DNA from: Whalleya microplaca
Lineage: Eukaryota > Ascomycota > Sordariomycetes > Xylariales > Xylariaceae
NCBI GenBank assembly: GCA_022497155.1
Contig: MU385725.1
Coordinates: 248,001 to 312,000 of the forward strand
DNA: 64,000 nucleotides
Direction: 5' to 3'
Each line of letters opens with the position of its first letter. Within the stretch, counting starts at the first letter, position 1. A program made the translations under genes and the position numbers. Of the stretch, positions 1-12,362 are shown in pieces. Under the pieces are notes generated by a model that searched no databases, was not told where the DNA came from, and was given only the letters and a program-made list of their open reading frames with translations.

Positions 1-195
1 CTTTGAATGGTGTTAATCATTCACCGGACTCCCGGGGCGCCCAAATCCAGGAAATATAAAGAGGGAAACATGATGCCCTCGGCAGTTCAGTCGAGAAAGA
101 CGTGAAGCATCAGTAGCGCTTTGGCATTCTTGACCCTAACTTTGCGTATACCAGAGACTAGTTTCGGAGAACCAAGGACACGGAAGCGGTTCGAA
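1..195 (+). promoter_or_regulatory. Upstream region and leader of the FAD monooxygenase gene
   Basis: A TATA-like stretch (aaatataaag) lies near 52-61. An upstream ATG at 70 opens an 11-codon frame that closes with TGA at 103-105, before the main start at 196; this is a candidate uORF. Only 195 bases of upstream sequence are in the window, so the full promoter is not visible. Confidence 0.35.
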
Positions 196-1714
196 ATGGC
201 GCCACAAAAGCCGTTCCGGGTGATCTTTGTCGGCGGCGGCCTCGTGGGGATCACTGCCGCACATATGTTTGCGCAGGCCGGCATTGACTTTGTGATCTTG
301 GAGCAGCACGAAGACTTGACACCCCAAATTGGCTCGACTCTTACCGTCATCCCTTCAACTATTCGCATCTTTGACCAACTAGGAATCTTGGATGCATTGC
401 GCCCAGTCCTTTATCCGCTGAAGCGCACCTTCATGATATCCGCTGACGACGCTTCCATCATTTACGAAGTAGATTCGAACACTATCATCGAGAAAAAGTA
501 TGTTTTTATGTATCTCAATCGTGAGAACGAACGATAGATAGCTGACCCGATTTAGCCATGGCTGGGCCGTACATTTAACCCATCGTCCTTCATTCGTCAA
601 GGCTTTGTATAACAGCCTACCCGCGAGCACAAAAGCTAAGATCAAGGTGAACAAGCGCTGTGTTAAGGTCGATGCTCTGGACGACGGTGTACGCGTTACA
701 TGTGCCGATGGTTCTGTGGAAGAAGGGTCGATCGTCATCGGCTCCGACGGTGTCCACAGTAGGGTTCGGCAATGTATGCAGGCGTTGGCTATGGACATGC
801 AACCTCCCGATCGGTCACAAAGACAGAAGCTTCCGTATACGGCCACTTACCGGATGATCTTCGGGAGCATGCCAGAGGTTCCGGGTCTAATGCACAACAC
901 GAACTACGAGGGCGCCTCCAAAGGTGTATCAACCCAGATCATCAACGGCGAGGGCCAAGCGTGGTTCGCTATATTCGAGGCTCTAGACCACCCAATTTCC
1001 GAGCGCGTGCGGTATACCGAAGAAGACAAGAGGAAGGTCTTGGAGAAGTGGGGTGATTTGTATATGGCCCCGGGCTGGAAACTCCGTGACGTCTACCCAC
1101 GACGAGACGGAGAAGCTGGGATGATCAACCTGGAGGAGGGCATCTTGGATCAGTGGAGCTGGAAACGTATCGTATGTGTCGGGGATGCCGTCCGGAAAGT
1201 CGAACCTCATGCCGGATTGGGATACAACAGCGGGGTTCCGGACGTGGTGGTGCTTGTGAATGGACTTCGACGGCTACTCCAGACCAACGCATCACCTAGC
1301 ACGGAAGCGTTGGAGACCCTATTTGCCGACTACCAGAAAGAGCGGATGATAGATATGCCGACAGTAATGGATGCATCAATGCAGCGCGCTCGGACGACTG
1401 CGTGGCTCACTAGGACACACGAAATCCTGTGCAGATATGCCATGCCGTACACTCCCTTGATATGGCATACTCTGAATAACGTTTGGTCGAAGTTCATTGC
1501 TCGAGGACCTGTGCTCGACTGGTTGGATGAGAATGAACTGCCGAAAGGAAAGATGCCATACATCCATTATCCTGCTTCCAAAAACAAAGGCAAGAACGCG
1601 AAGGATTTGCGAGTCTCAAAAGGGTCTGGGCTTTACGGCTTCTTCTTCTCCACTGGGGCAATTCTACTTGGCACTATGGCCGCAACAGGATTTCGATTCT
1701 ATCGAAAGATTTAG
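196..1714 (+). CDS. FAD-dependent monooxygenase with C-terminal membrane anchor
   Basis: Two exons, 196-497 and 556-1714, joined across a 58-base intron (GTATGT donor, GCTGAC branch, TTTAG acceptor), give 486 residues. The ATG at 196 starts just before the dinucleotide fold. Motifs of the group A flavoprotein monooxygenases (salicylate hydroxylase/PaxM type) are present: GGGLVG at 13-18 for the FAD ADP moiety, a GSDGVHSR DG motif around 163-170, and VGDAVRKVEPHAG with GD at 310-311 for the FAD ribityl/pyrophosphate. The splice restores the family block GWAVHLTHRPSF. A hydrophobic segment near 460-480 followed by basic residues predicts a tail anchor, as in PaxM-like enzymes of fungal meroterpenoid and indole-diterpene routes. 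The family inserts one oxygen atom into aromatic or terpenoid substrates using NAD(P)H and O2. Substrate and pathway are unknown; no other biosynthetic gene lies immediately downstream, and a cluster could extend to the left. Confidence 0.85.
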
Positions 1715-2949
1715 GAGTAACATAACTCGGGTCAAGTCAGCTGAGTGAAATTGGACAGATATGTATTCTAGGCGGTTGTCTCGAAGTTTTGTTTAGTATA
1801 TCGATAAGTTTAGGGTCAGCGTAAGTTATGGAATGTAGTAATTGATCGTTTAGTCTCACACATTACAATAAGGAACTAGATCAACAATATTGTCGCCACA
1901 AAACCAATCTCAGAGATCTTTGGCATTTGCCCGGCTGTGAACAGCGGAATAGATGTTAACTGTGTTGTAATAGCTATTGTCAAGTTACAGATACAGCTTT
2001 CCATGAAACGTTTATTGACTTATACCACCGAAATATCTTGTACTTAGTTAACTTAGTGGGCCAGGATTCAACTTATATCTTCTGCTAGGCAACCTTTGGC
2101 TTCATCAGTAGTATGCTATAAACAAGAAATATTAGCCATGAAATGCAAATTCTTCACAACAAATAAAATTTTCAAAGTCATTAATATGCTTGCATTTAGT
2201 GAAGTAATGGTATCTATCCTAAGGAGTATAGTTCCCAATAATGTACATGGACGTTATGACTGGTAATCAACTCATTATCTATGCCAATAAATCAATCTCT
2301 ATGCACCTCAGCCAACTCAGTCTGGTGTTTTTGCTGTTAGAAGACGTGTTTTATAGTACATGGTGACATGTGTGGTGAGTCAGATGAGCTTTAGAGTAAT
2401 CAGGATGGATATAATATACTTGCATGCTGGACATAAAAAAACAATCAGATGTATATGCACTTGATCTTTCAGTTGACTCTCCTGTTAAGCCAATAGAATT
2501 AGAGGATCACAAGATACGCTATTTTGTACCTGTGTACCTGACTGTTGCTCTTGCCAAAATGGATATATCTTCAAGTTGACCGCCCTAGCAACAAGATTTA
2601 TACTTACTGGCACTAGCTGATCTTGCATGTTTACTTGCATGTTTATAATCAAGATCACTATGGTGATTCTAATCAGCCCTGCTGCATTTCTTGCCTACTT
2701 AATTGAGCACACCTTGCCTCCCCCTCCATCCCTCCTCCCGCTTCTTCCACATCATCAATCTTTCAACTTATTATCTACTCATTTCTTTTCCACCCACCCA
2801 CCAGGCATCCATTTCAAAGGGTAAGTATAACTTCTCTATTTATACCAATCCATAAAAATATCCTACTCACCATCTAATTATTATTTACCTTCTTATTCTT
2901 CTCTCCTTGCCCTACTTACTATTGCCTTCGTTTTCGCCCAGATTGCAAC

Positions 2950-3051
2950 GCTCACCGAGGAGCGAAGGAAGCTCACCGAGGAGCGAAGGAAGCTCACCGA
3001 GGAGCAAAGAACGCTCACCGAGGAGCGAAGGACACTCCCGGAGCAAAGAAC
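2950..3051. repeat. 21-bp tandem repeat, four full units plus a degenerate fifth
   Basis: The unit begins gctcaccgaggagcgaagga and recurs at 2950, 2971, 2992 and 3013 with one or two substitutions per unit; a shortened fifth copy follows from 3034. Because 21 is divisible by three, an artificial Pro-Arg-Ser-rich frame stays open across it. Confidence 0.85.
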
Positions 3052-3627
3052 CGAGCTCGCCGAGGCAGGGAGATAAGGAACCGAATACGAGGCACAAGGA
3101 CCGAGCCCCTCGAGATCAAGGAATTAAGGACATCAACCGACAAACTGCACCGAGAATCCCTAAGTTAAGGATCGACAAATCGAGGATAGGGATGGGCCAA
3201 GAACCCCGAGCCCCAAGGAATCAAGGAATCGAAGCTGAACGAGCAGCTCTTAAGGATCTAGCACGAACCTCTACTAACCCCTACTAACCCTGTCCCCGTC
3301 CAGATGAGTCCCCCTTCCCCTTCCCCTGTATTGATTATGGTAGCGCGTTTGTTGTTTTTGATTCCTGTGTCGGCGGGCTGCTTCGGAGGCGTTTGAAGGT
3401 GTTCGGCGTTCCGGTTGTTTCTTTCCTATGTTGGTTTGCGGGGGGAGGCGGCGTTCAGGTGTTGAGGAGTTCCGGTTGTTTTCCTATGTTTTCGGCGGCT
3501 AGGGGAGTTCGGTGTTTTGGCGTTCGGCGTTGGTGGAGTTTGGCGTTTTCGCTACCCGTACGGTTTATGGCGTGCCATGGCTGTGCACCCTGGTATTACA
3601 CTACCTCCAGGGACCAATTTTTGGAAC

Positions 3628-3721
3628 TTTACTCTCCTTGCGAGATATTTTTACTCTACTCTCCTTGAGAGATTTTTACTCTACTCTCCTTGTGAGAGAT
3701 TCTACTCTCCTTGCGAGAGAA
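3628..3721. repeat. Imperfect tandem repeat around the core actctccttg
   Basis: The core actctccttg followed by a gagaga-type tail occurs four times at irregular spacing of about 20-27 bases, separated by ttttt or tctact spacers. Each core plus tail can pair weakly (ctct/gaga). Confidence 0.7.
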
Positions 3722-4538
3722 CCCACTTTTTTCATTGTAAGCTGAGGTTTATCCTGGGCTACGAAGAAGAATATCTGCTTTACTGGGCTTGGCTACACCT
3801 GGAGTGTACTGGCTTGGCTAAATTGTGTTGATACGCGTGTTGAGATACAGCCTGGCATGTGGTGTTAGTAGTGTTGACAGGCACAATATCTATCTTTGAA
3901 TGGTAATATCACAGTGACTTGCATGTGAACTGTGGACTGCCAAAGCATTATATGCCTTCTAGTACTCTACACTCTACTCCCTAAATAGCTTATTCAATAT
4001 TCTTTTGGTGGTTTAGACTTTATCGCACCGGTGGCTCCTAGAGATAAACATACCGAAGCATCTCTGATATGAAGCTTGGTTTACCATCCCCAATCTTTCA
4101 AGTGTACCAGATGACTGACAGGGGATAGTGGTGGATCCGCCACCATTGATTCAAGCTATGAATGTACATGAAAAGAAAAACATAGCAGTAGTATCTGAGA
4201 TTCCGAGTGTCTTCGGGGAGACCACTTGGATCCTACTCCTCTTCCTAGCAGCTTCATCTCTATTACATCTAACATACTAGCGACTGACACTCTAGCGAAA
4301 CCGATGCTCTACATACTTGACCAACACCATGGCCGATCTATCGCAAGGGTTGTATGGAGATCCATTAAACGATTTACAGTGTATTATTCACGTAATTACC
4401 TGGGTATAAGCTCGTTTAGCATTGATAACAGGTCTCGGAGTGTACAAAGAACGTCCATCGGACCTTCCATCAGGATCCATCATTGGCGCCCAGGTCGCTC
4501 CTCATTGAATGGATCTCGTAGTATTTCCTCGCCCAAGC

Positions 4539-5405
4539 TTATCCGCCCATCACAGTCAAAGTGTGTACGTAGCGGAGCTTTCCATTTTCAACTCGGAACT
4601 CGTGGCTGTCGGGGACAGTGGCGAAGTCAATGAACACATCCACTGCACCTAGCGTCTCGTCGATAACGTAGCGGCGATTAGCCAAGACCACTCCTATAAT
4701 CAACTGTGTTAGTTACACATCGTACATATGATGCGACATTGCTGGATTATTGATTCGCATCAATCTATATTGGCAGGACTAACCGTTGGGAACCCCGACA
4801 TCACATCGGTCGGTAGGCGAGCCCGATCCGGTGTACGCCCCACCCTCAAGACGGGCACAGGGCTCGCCCCACGGCACCACCACGGACTTGTCGTTGAAGA
4901 GGTCGGCGTAGGCGTCAGCGGCCGCCTGGATGACCTCGCGAGAATCGCGCTGGTCTTCCGGGATCTCGGGCCATTCCTCCCTAGAAGCCCAGTAATATGT
5001 CCCAGTTGCGTTGAAGAGCCAGTCGCCCTGGTCAGTGACCAGGCTGCTGATGTTGGCGATCTTGCCGTCTTCGAAGCGCATCTGCGTTCCGATGACATAT
5101 GGGTGCGAGGCATCGGTCACGATCATCTCCGTGTAAGTCGCACATGCAGTCGTGTCATGAAGACTGCGATTGAAGGCGAGAGTCAGCGGCTGCGTCAGAA
5201 TGCCGGACGCGATATCGGCGGTCTTGAATTGCTCCAAGTAATTGACCGTTTCAGCCAGAGGAGCGAGTGTCGCAGCATCTCCACCGCTCTGCGCTGCGAG
5301 GAGGCTATCCGTAGCAGCAATAAGAAAGTCACGTTCGCATTGTGTGGCTCCTGGGATAACAAGAAGCCCCAGTGTCAAGGCTGTGGAAATAGCTAGTCTC
5401 AGCAT
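4539..5405 (-). CDS. Secreted DUF8021-family protein
   Basis: Exons 5405-4784 and 4693-4539 joined across a 90-base intron give 258 residues. The splice is in phase (G|GA) and restores the conserved run CDVGVPNGVVLANRRYVIDE. Residues 1-22 form a typical signal peptide (hydrophobic LAISTALTLGLLVIPGA), then Cys-Glu begins the mature protein. Features I recognise from this fungal family are the N-terminal Cys near residue 23, the segment VPWGEPCARLEGGAYTG, and a C-terminal DSHEFRVENGKLRYVHT motif. The family is predicted to have an NTF2-like fold and is common in secretomes of plant-associated and saprotrophic ascomycetes; I know no established biochemical function. Full length is present from signal peptide to natural stop. 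Confidence 0.85.
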
Positions 5406-5757
5406 CTTGAATCACGTACAAGGAGGCAATGTTAAACAAGTGCAGTTAGTCGATCTCAAGAAATTGGGCTATTCTCACCTTAAGCTAAGCTCCTCGTCGT
5501 CCCCTATATACTTATAGTCGGCGGTAGTCAATTGAGATGATACTGTCACACCCAACGAGAATAGCCATATGAGGTTTGGTGGGGTCAACTCGGCACTTCC
5601 AAAGCACTGGAAGATCACCATCCGCCCTTACATTAAGTATAGCCAAGGTTAATTTCCACTTTCATCAATTCAATAACCAAGACCATGGGGTTGCCAAGAT
5701 TAGGAAACTCTTATTTCTGCCATCTTTGCATTCATAGTCGCTCCACGCCTCCGTAGA
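5406..5757. other. Intergenic between DUF8021 gene and dehydratase gene
   Basis: About 350 bases holding the 5' flank of the DUF8021 gene and the 3' flank of the dehydratase gene, both on the minus strand. No further feature seen. Confidence 0.5.
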
Positions 5758-6511
5758 TCATCGTGCATACGACAGCTGTCTCAAGACACGCCGCCTCTGT
5801 GATAACATATATGTGTATAGGTAATACCCAGCTATTAAGATTTGTTAATATATTGTAAACATCTTAAGGTTTGGGAACATACCTGGGATATAAGCCAGTA
5901 GTCCGACAAAGAGGTAACTGTTATACAAGATGCTGACATCTGTAGCGCGAACTAGACAGAGGTATACTAGCCACGCCTCACTCAGGAACCCCGGAGGGTA
6001 TAAGACAATAAATGCACTATACCTGTTGACGTTGTCAGACAGAAGTGGCCATGAATCATAGTTGAACCTAAACAACAACCCACCTTAACCATTTCGCCCA
6101 CATTGGTGTATCACCGTGCATCAATTGAAGCACGAAAAAGCCATATCTGACGACCTCAGAAAATCCCCAGGCAATCAAGCAGCCCAAGAACCCCCAAATC
6201 CCATCCTTTCCGCTGACAATGCCAGGGAATTTGACCATAACAGTCCAAACGACAAGGTTCTTGCCGCCGACCTGCACAGCCGTAGTCAGAGGCGACGCTC
6301 TCACTACTCCAAACACGGCATGGAGAATCTCAAGCGCGGCCAGGGATTGCGTTCCCGCAAGGAAGGGAAACAAGAGGTCGGTGTAGAGGTCTTGAAGTCT
6401 GGATTGCCTGTGCAGCACCGGAAAAGAGAAGAGAGTTCGACACGTCAAGTAAGCCCACAAGCAGAAACAGGTTGCATTGTACACAAGAAGGTACTTATTT
6501 TTTGGAGACAT
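5758..6511 (-). CDS. Very-long-chain 3-hydroxyacyl-CoA dehydratase (HACD/PHS1 family)
   Basis: Three exons (6511-6084, 6022-5883, 5831-5758) splice in phase to 213 residues, close to the roughly 217 of yeast Phs1. The family removes water from 3-hydroxyacyl-CoA in the third step of fatty-acid elongation in the ER membrane. The hydrophobic protein contains GFSEVVRYGFF, then after the first splice LYPPGFLSE, in which Tyr151 and Glu158 have the seven-residue spacing of the catalytic Tyr/Glu pair. The last exon supplies the usual end: PAGYYLYTYMLSQRRRVL. Introns have good signals (GTGGGT..CTGAC..ACAG; GTATGT..TAATAG). The Met at 6511 was chosen over upstream in-frame codons because the membrane protein begins there (MSPKNKYLLVYN). 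Whether it is the main housekeeping elongase enzyme or a second, accessory copy cannot be decided here. Confidence 0.85.
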
Positions 6512-9103
6512 AGCAACAGACAAGAAGGCTAATGGTAAAGCAGGGCAAGTGGGATTGGTGAAAAGCGTGTGAAAGAAGATTGTGTTTGTGAGCTTCGAGC
6601 TATTGACGTCACCACCCAATTGTGTCAACATAGGTCAGGCCAAGAGAAAACATTTGAAGTAACCTACGCATTCATACCTTTTCCAAAAGCCCGAGGAAAT
6701 CATATGAGTCGTCCATTGTGGGACTTGTGGGAATCTGGCTTAATTTTCGGCTTGAACGTGTTGGACTACAATTACAACCGCGGTTCCTCGTACGGAAATA
6801 ACACGTGATTCGGAGTGGGATCGTCAATATTTGCTTACATAAGTACTAAGTATGCAGTACTAAGAGCAGTACGTTGCGCATGGATTAGTAATACCCGGGC
6901 TAAGCCTGTACTACAAGTTGTACAATATTCCTTTCACTTGTCATCAGTGAAAGGAACCATCTTGCCTAATGCATACAGCTTTTACCCAGTTATTGTATTA
7001 TCACTTACTTCGGTACTTCTATGTACTACGCCCTACTTATTAGATTGAAGCCATTTGCATTGCTTTCTCGTTCCTAGAAATACTATGAACTTAGTTACGT
7101 GCTTCAGACTAGTCACTATATTATATCAAAGACTCTGGAGCAACGCAAAAAGGTTCCTACATATCTAAAACTATAGCAGACTCATTAGAAACTCTCTTTA
7201 GTTGTAAGACATTAGTTAAAATAGTAGACCTATCAATTGACAAGTTTATGTGTAGGAATAGCTAGATTATTGTCGCTAACGAGGGCACTGCCAAAAAGGT
7301 CTGTAAGGTAATACAAGCGAAATATGGGTCATAAATAAGACCGATCAGCTTACGACAGCAGAAAATGACAACTAGCAACCGATATACTATGGACAAGATT
7401 TTAGTAGGGACTTCCGTAATATCATAGCTTTCATGCCTGCTTCTATCATATTGCCTGTTATTCTAATGCAGGAAAGTCATCGCTTGTGGATTAGATACGT
7501 AAATTTTCTACACCACCTTCAGTACAATCTCTTTTCCGCCCCCAAAATTCACCTTCTTGCAACACAACTTCACTAACAATACAGATGGTCTAGTTGGGTT
7601 AATGTTTGTAGATATGTGCAATTAGCATCAGTGCGGTGGTCCTAGCACCATTGACTCATCTGGCCTCAGATGGTCGGACCAACCAATCCCTATCCCTTGC
7701 ACCAACCCACGCCTGAGTCACCTCCTTTCAACATTCTTGTTGGGAGAAATAATTATCTAACCAAAGTAGCAGTACGAGGGATTAAAAGCGACTGTGTACC
7801 TAGGTAGGGTACCTAATCAGTACCAAAGGCGCCTGTACCTACTAGCACACTTTATTCTTCCATAATATACTGGAAGCTTCAATTTTTCATGTAGAATATT
7901 TCTTTCTTTCGACATGTTCTTGCCTTCAGCATTCTTGGCTTGGACGTTCTCTCCTTCCCCTTTTACACACTTTATACGTACATGTGCCGTGCTATAACTC
8001 TATGCCACCAAAAATATATATTGAATGCTGTTGATTCTTATCAGATAGTGTTGGAATATGTGACTACCTACCAGAAGGTATGATAGCCTGGCGGCCGCTA
8101 CATCGGCAACAGGTGAATACGTACCAGGAATATATACTACTGAAGATGGTTCATATCAGGACCTATCGCCTCCCATTAGTATTAGAAGACCAGCAAGCAC
8201 CCTAGAGGTCCTTAGAGAATTATTAGCAATTTAATATATTCCAAGCCCTAACAAAGCCCTTGTTACAATCTCGATCTATAAGCATAAAACCTCTCAAATA
8301 AGGGTATTAATATCACTTCATTGAATCTAGGATCAACTATTCTAGAGTGGCGGCGCATGGCCTGCTATATACATAATGCCACCATATTGCTTTGCACTCC
8401 ACCAGTGCTCAACCCTCAAATCAACAAAGAGCACCTCCATTATGCCATGATACAAAAATTAGAAAACTAATTCTGCTTGGTACGAATAGAATATACAATA
8501 TTCACTGGCATTTTAGACTAGAAGGGCAAGGTGAACTACACTGTAGCAACTAATTAGAACAATGATATTCTTCTAATAAGTACTATGGTTTGATCACAAG
8601 ATTCTCTACTATTTTCTTTACGAAGTGAATAGGCGTGGGAGCAGTGAATTATTCAGATGACTCTTTTCCTAATATGAATACCTGATAGGAATTGTTTGCC
8701 GAGTTTGTTACCTAGTCAAAGGGATTTAAGCAGGAGTCCACCGTCCCATATCTGATATACTTCACAATTCACTGTACTATACAATACACGTAAACAAACT
8801 CTCCACTGCACTTCACTACACACAAATATATAACTCCCGCATAGGTTCCTTCAGATGCGGCATTTTAGACATTGATAAAACGTACTTTCTCTACTTGCCT
8901 AGCCCAGGTACCTTGCAACACAGGTGGAAAGGAAGAAACGTATACGAACTTTTCACGTCCAAGGCAAGATCACCTTCTATTGTCGATGCTACTAATAGCA
9001 TAGCAAGTCACATAGTTCGCCGACACCTCCTATTCTCCATCACCTCTTCTTCGCCGTACCTCCTCCTCGCATATCAACGTCTGGATCTCTTGTCAATTAC
9101 ACC
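6512..9103. other. Gene-poor AT-rich intergenic stretch
   Basis: About 2.6 kb. No frame longer than about 80 codons, no domain recognised and no splice-connected series seen. From roughly 7000 to 8890 the sequence is strongly AT-rich, consistent with old mutated repeat DNA. The last 200 bases are pyrimidine-rich (tcctcctcgc type), as expected for the leader of the gene starting at 9104. Confidence 0.5.
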
Positions 9104-9437
9104 ATGATGGAATCCCAAATCTCTGGCCAAGGAACCAATATGTCGCAGATTCCAACTGAGGACTTGACCAACAACACTAATACTTACACTTCCGCTGATG
9201 CAGGCAATTCGGGCAGCAAATCGGATGGAGATCAAGGCGACACGGAGATGATGGGTCTCCCAGAGTCGCTGGCAGACGATGATGCTAATGATTTATCAGA
9301 GGCCCATGGGGATACGATCGATCTAATGAATCATCGTCCTACCTTTCCCACTCGCAATGACTATGAGTCAATAATTGATTCTGATGATTCTATCATTATT
9401 GACACGATTTCGAGCACTGATGACGACAGCGACAGAG

Positions 9438-9468
<31 letters not shown>

Positions 9469-10534
9469 AACTGATAACCCTACAGTACAGGTTTCTTCTA
9501 CAAGTACTAATGCTGCTAATTATCAAAATGCAGCAGGCGTTGCTGTTGACAACACCGCACCTCTTAATCATGGCGTTGGTCCCCCGCCTGACAGCGAAAT
9601 TTTCCTAAGGCTCCAGCGAGGTCTTGATTCCATGCGGATATACGAGCAGCTACGAGAATTGGCTACATATAACAAGAATATCGGATGCCTAGAGGAGGCC
9701 AGCCACATATATGGTCGCTCCGGAGACAATTTTCCACTCCCGTTCAACCTTCTTAACCCAGAGGATATGGACTTGGACCATACTGAGGAGATTGCAGACT
9801 TGGAACGTGACCGGGACGCCATCATACAGAGGCTACGGCAACAAATATTAGGCTTCTCTAAATATCTAAAGGGCCACGGTATATCCGATAAGTTATGGAG
9901 AAGCTACAGAGAATTCTGTAAGTCACTGGAGCCGAAGACTGGTGACCAAGGGGGATGGTCAATAACGTGCAATGCTGATCACCACGGCTGGTACGCGGGA
10001 TACGACCCTGGTCTCAAACTCTTCAAAATTTGCAGCAGGGGATCTTACTGGCAATGCAACTACCGCTCCGAGCCTACTGTTGAAACAGTTAGACGGCCTT
10101 CCTCTCCTACAGGTCCATTGACTGAAATAGAGAAGCGTTATGTTGTGCATTTCTGGGAAGCAGAGACCGTTGCACCAGATAATGGTATAAGGCAAACATG
10201 GGGAGACAGATTTGTAAGCACCCAAACTATCTCGCCTTGTTGTAATTGTATTAACCTTTGCCTCCAACAGCCTATGCTCTATATGGAAGCCGCTAAGGCC
10301 GTTCGCACAGGCTCTACCGCCGCCTTGCAGATGCTTATTGCGCTGCCAGATTATGACGGCTTCTGTAATCGTGGCTGGCTCTTCGAATATGAATTCGAGG
10401 AATCGCGGAGGGGACACCACACTAGGTCGAAACAATGGGGCTTCAGAAAGGCCCATGATGTCAATAGGCCGGTCAGTGTCGAGGCGAAGAAAGCACGAAT
10501 CGAGCAGATGCTTTGGGGACGAGTCTGGGGCTGA
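9104..10534 (+). CDS. Hypothetical acidic protein of unknown function
   Basis: Start at the first of two consecutive ATGs (accATGATGG). A 57-base intron at 10214-10270 (GTAAGC..CAACAG) is likely; its length is a multiple of three, so the frame stays open with or without splicing: 457 residues spliced, 476 unspliced. Residues about 1-140 are disordered and acidic, with a run of alternating Ser-Asp. The second half is better ordered and rich in Trp, Tyr and Cys (for example SITCNADHHGWYAGYDPGL and KICSRGSYWQCNY). The end is basic (RSKQWGFRKAHDVNRPVSVE). There is no signal peptide or membrane segment. I do not recognise a family; it may be a lineage-specific ascomycete protein. Flanks are AT-rich and gene-poor. 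Confidence 0.6.
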
Positions 10535-12362
10535 ATGGAGCAGGTATAGGCACATCTGGGATTGGCGTTATTACTATAGATTCTCTTCGGCGGTGGATTT
10601 TCGAGGTAATATGCATTATCCTGGTTAGGCGTTGTGACCTCACTCTTTGTATGAGGGACTCATGGAGGGAGAGATCTGCAGCCTACTAGCCACTACAACG
10701 AGTAGTTACATTTGCCATCGCTGATCACCATGCAATGGATTTCATCAATTATAAAACATCCAAGTTTCTGGCCTGCTTCTCATTGAATAGGTATCTATGT
10801 AGCTCTCCAGCATCTGGCGTACAATGCAAGGCGGCGGCTGAAAATATTACCGAAGTAGACATTGAGATTACCGTGTATGTACTAGATCACACAACCAAAT
10901 GCTCCAAAAGACGTGCTACTTTGTTTATAAAGCATGCAATAAGCCATCTTGGGAGTGGTAGGTCCTAGAATATGACACCATTGCCCACAAGTCTCAAGTA
11001 GCGAGTCCAAAGCCATCCTTCCTTTCAAGGCTTTCACACTCTTGCCCAAAACTATGCCCTAGTCAAAGTCTCGCACGAGACCCCGATCAACAGCGAGACG
11101 CTGCTGTTTAATGATAACGGCAAAGGTCCTTCCCCGGTTCCTATCGTTCGGCGGCCGCCGCAGTCATCATGCTGCAGACATGATGGAGGAATCGCCCTTT
11201 CTCTTGTAACCCTAATTGTGAAGCGAAATCATTCATGCTGTCGAGTACATCTTGCCTCTGGCCATCCTGGAAAGCCTCCTGAAAAGGTTTAACGTAGTTC
11301 CGACATCCTTCCTGCCTCTGTGCCCCATTTCATATTGAGAAGTACTATTAACCCCTGCTAGTTCCCAATCTTTCTGTTTCCCTTTCTCATCCTGGTGGCC
11401 TAAGCTGGAAGGTAAAGGCGGCGAGTGACCGAAATCCATGGGTGCCGACTAGGACTCGGAACGGCGTGACTGCGGGCCTTTCTCCAGGTACGCACACAGG
11501 CGATTGAGACTAACTTCCCTTGACGCAGACAATACGGACGTTACTTTGATGACCACAGGAATCCTTGAAGAAACTGATAGGCCGCAAACCCTTGCAGATG
11601 CAACATGTGGAAAGCATTATTGAGGGAAGTACGACAGCAGCAGTGCTGCTTGAAGCTATAGCCCCTGATGGCGGAGACCGGAAATCCGGTGAGGCCTAAT
11701 GAGCATTGTCGATAGTTGCATAGTTCCGATGTGCTTAGGTATAGGAGTCTTTCCCGTGATGTCCTAGTGGCAAGATGATGATCGGAAAGTGTAGCTTAAT
11801 GCTTCAGATTGCCTCAACCCGGTAGAATTTCATCTCAAAGTAGCTGGGGAATAATAGGAGTTATAAGGTGAATACGGCTTCGTTCCCTTGATAAGATGAC
11901 ACATGCGATGTTTTTCTGACAAACTGTAGAGATTTCCTTGGAATCCATTTCAATAGGCTTCTTCGTCTTTCTCGTGGATATAGGCATCCTGCATGGAACG
12001 TTAAGATAGCATAGGGTCGTTAATGCTGGCCTAACACACATGCCTTTATGTCTAGATACTTAATTATAACTAGTAACGAAGTGGGAGGGTAGACTCAGGC
12101 GATATGTTAAAATTAATATGTCTAAGACTATTCTATTTTTATATAGAAATCAGTCACAAATCCTCATATTCTTTCCTGTATATGTACTCTAATTGACTTA
12201 CAGCGGTAGTTGGTTACACTACGTACCTCAGTACTCACTAAAGTGCCTTTCACAATTGGAGAGTGGGACAATAATAAAAATTCATTACGAGATAATAGAT
12301 TTCTATCTATGGATCAGTATGCGGACCGATGGATCAATCTGATTATATCAGTCTTGAGTTCC
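10535..12362. other. Intergenic, no supported gene
   Basis: About 1.8 kb. A 68-codon ATG frame on the minus strand (11439-11233) ends TLNLFRRLSRMARGKMYSTA and is the only one with protein-like composition; it has no recognised domain, so I do not call it a gene. The rest is mixed, and AT-rich after 12040. Confidence 0.45.

Larger units (their letters stand above)
1715..4538. other. Intergenic, AT-rich and repeat-bearing
   Basis: About 2.8 kb without a convincing gene. The first kilobase is AT-rich with no long frame. Between about 2950 and 3890 the base composition changes and short tandem arrays appear (see separate entries), with several echoed blocks such as ttccggttgttt. Frames here encode only low-complexity Ser/Arg/Glu or Leu/Ser strings produced by the repeats. 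It looks like the remains of repetitive DNA. Confidence 0.55.

Noticed and set aside
2907..3287. 126-codon Ser/Pro/Arg-rich frame
   Set aside because: It stays open only because the 21-bp tandem repeat is divisible by three; no start context, no domain.
3582..3885. Possible solo LTR beginning TGTGCACCC and ending GTTGACA
   Set aside because: No matching 5-bp target duplication and no second copy or retrotransposon remnant in the window; left as uncharacterised repeat DNA.
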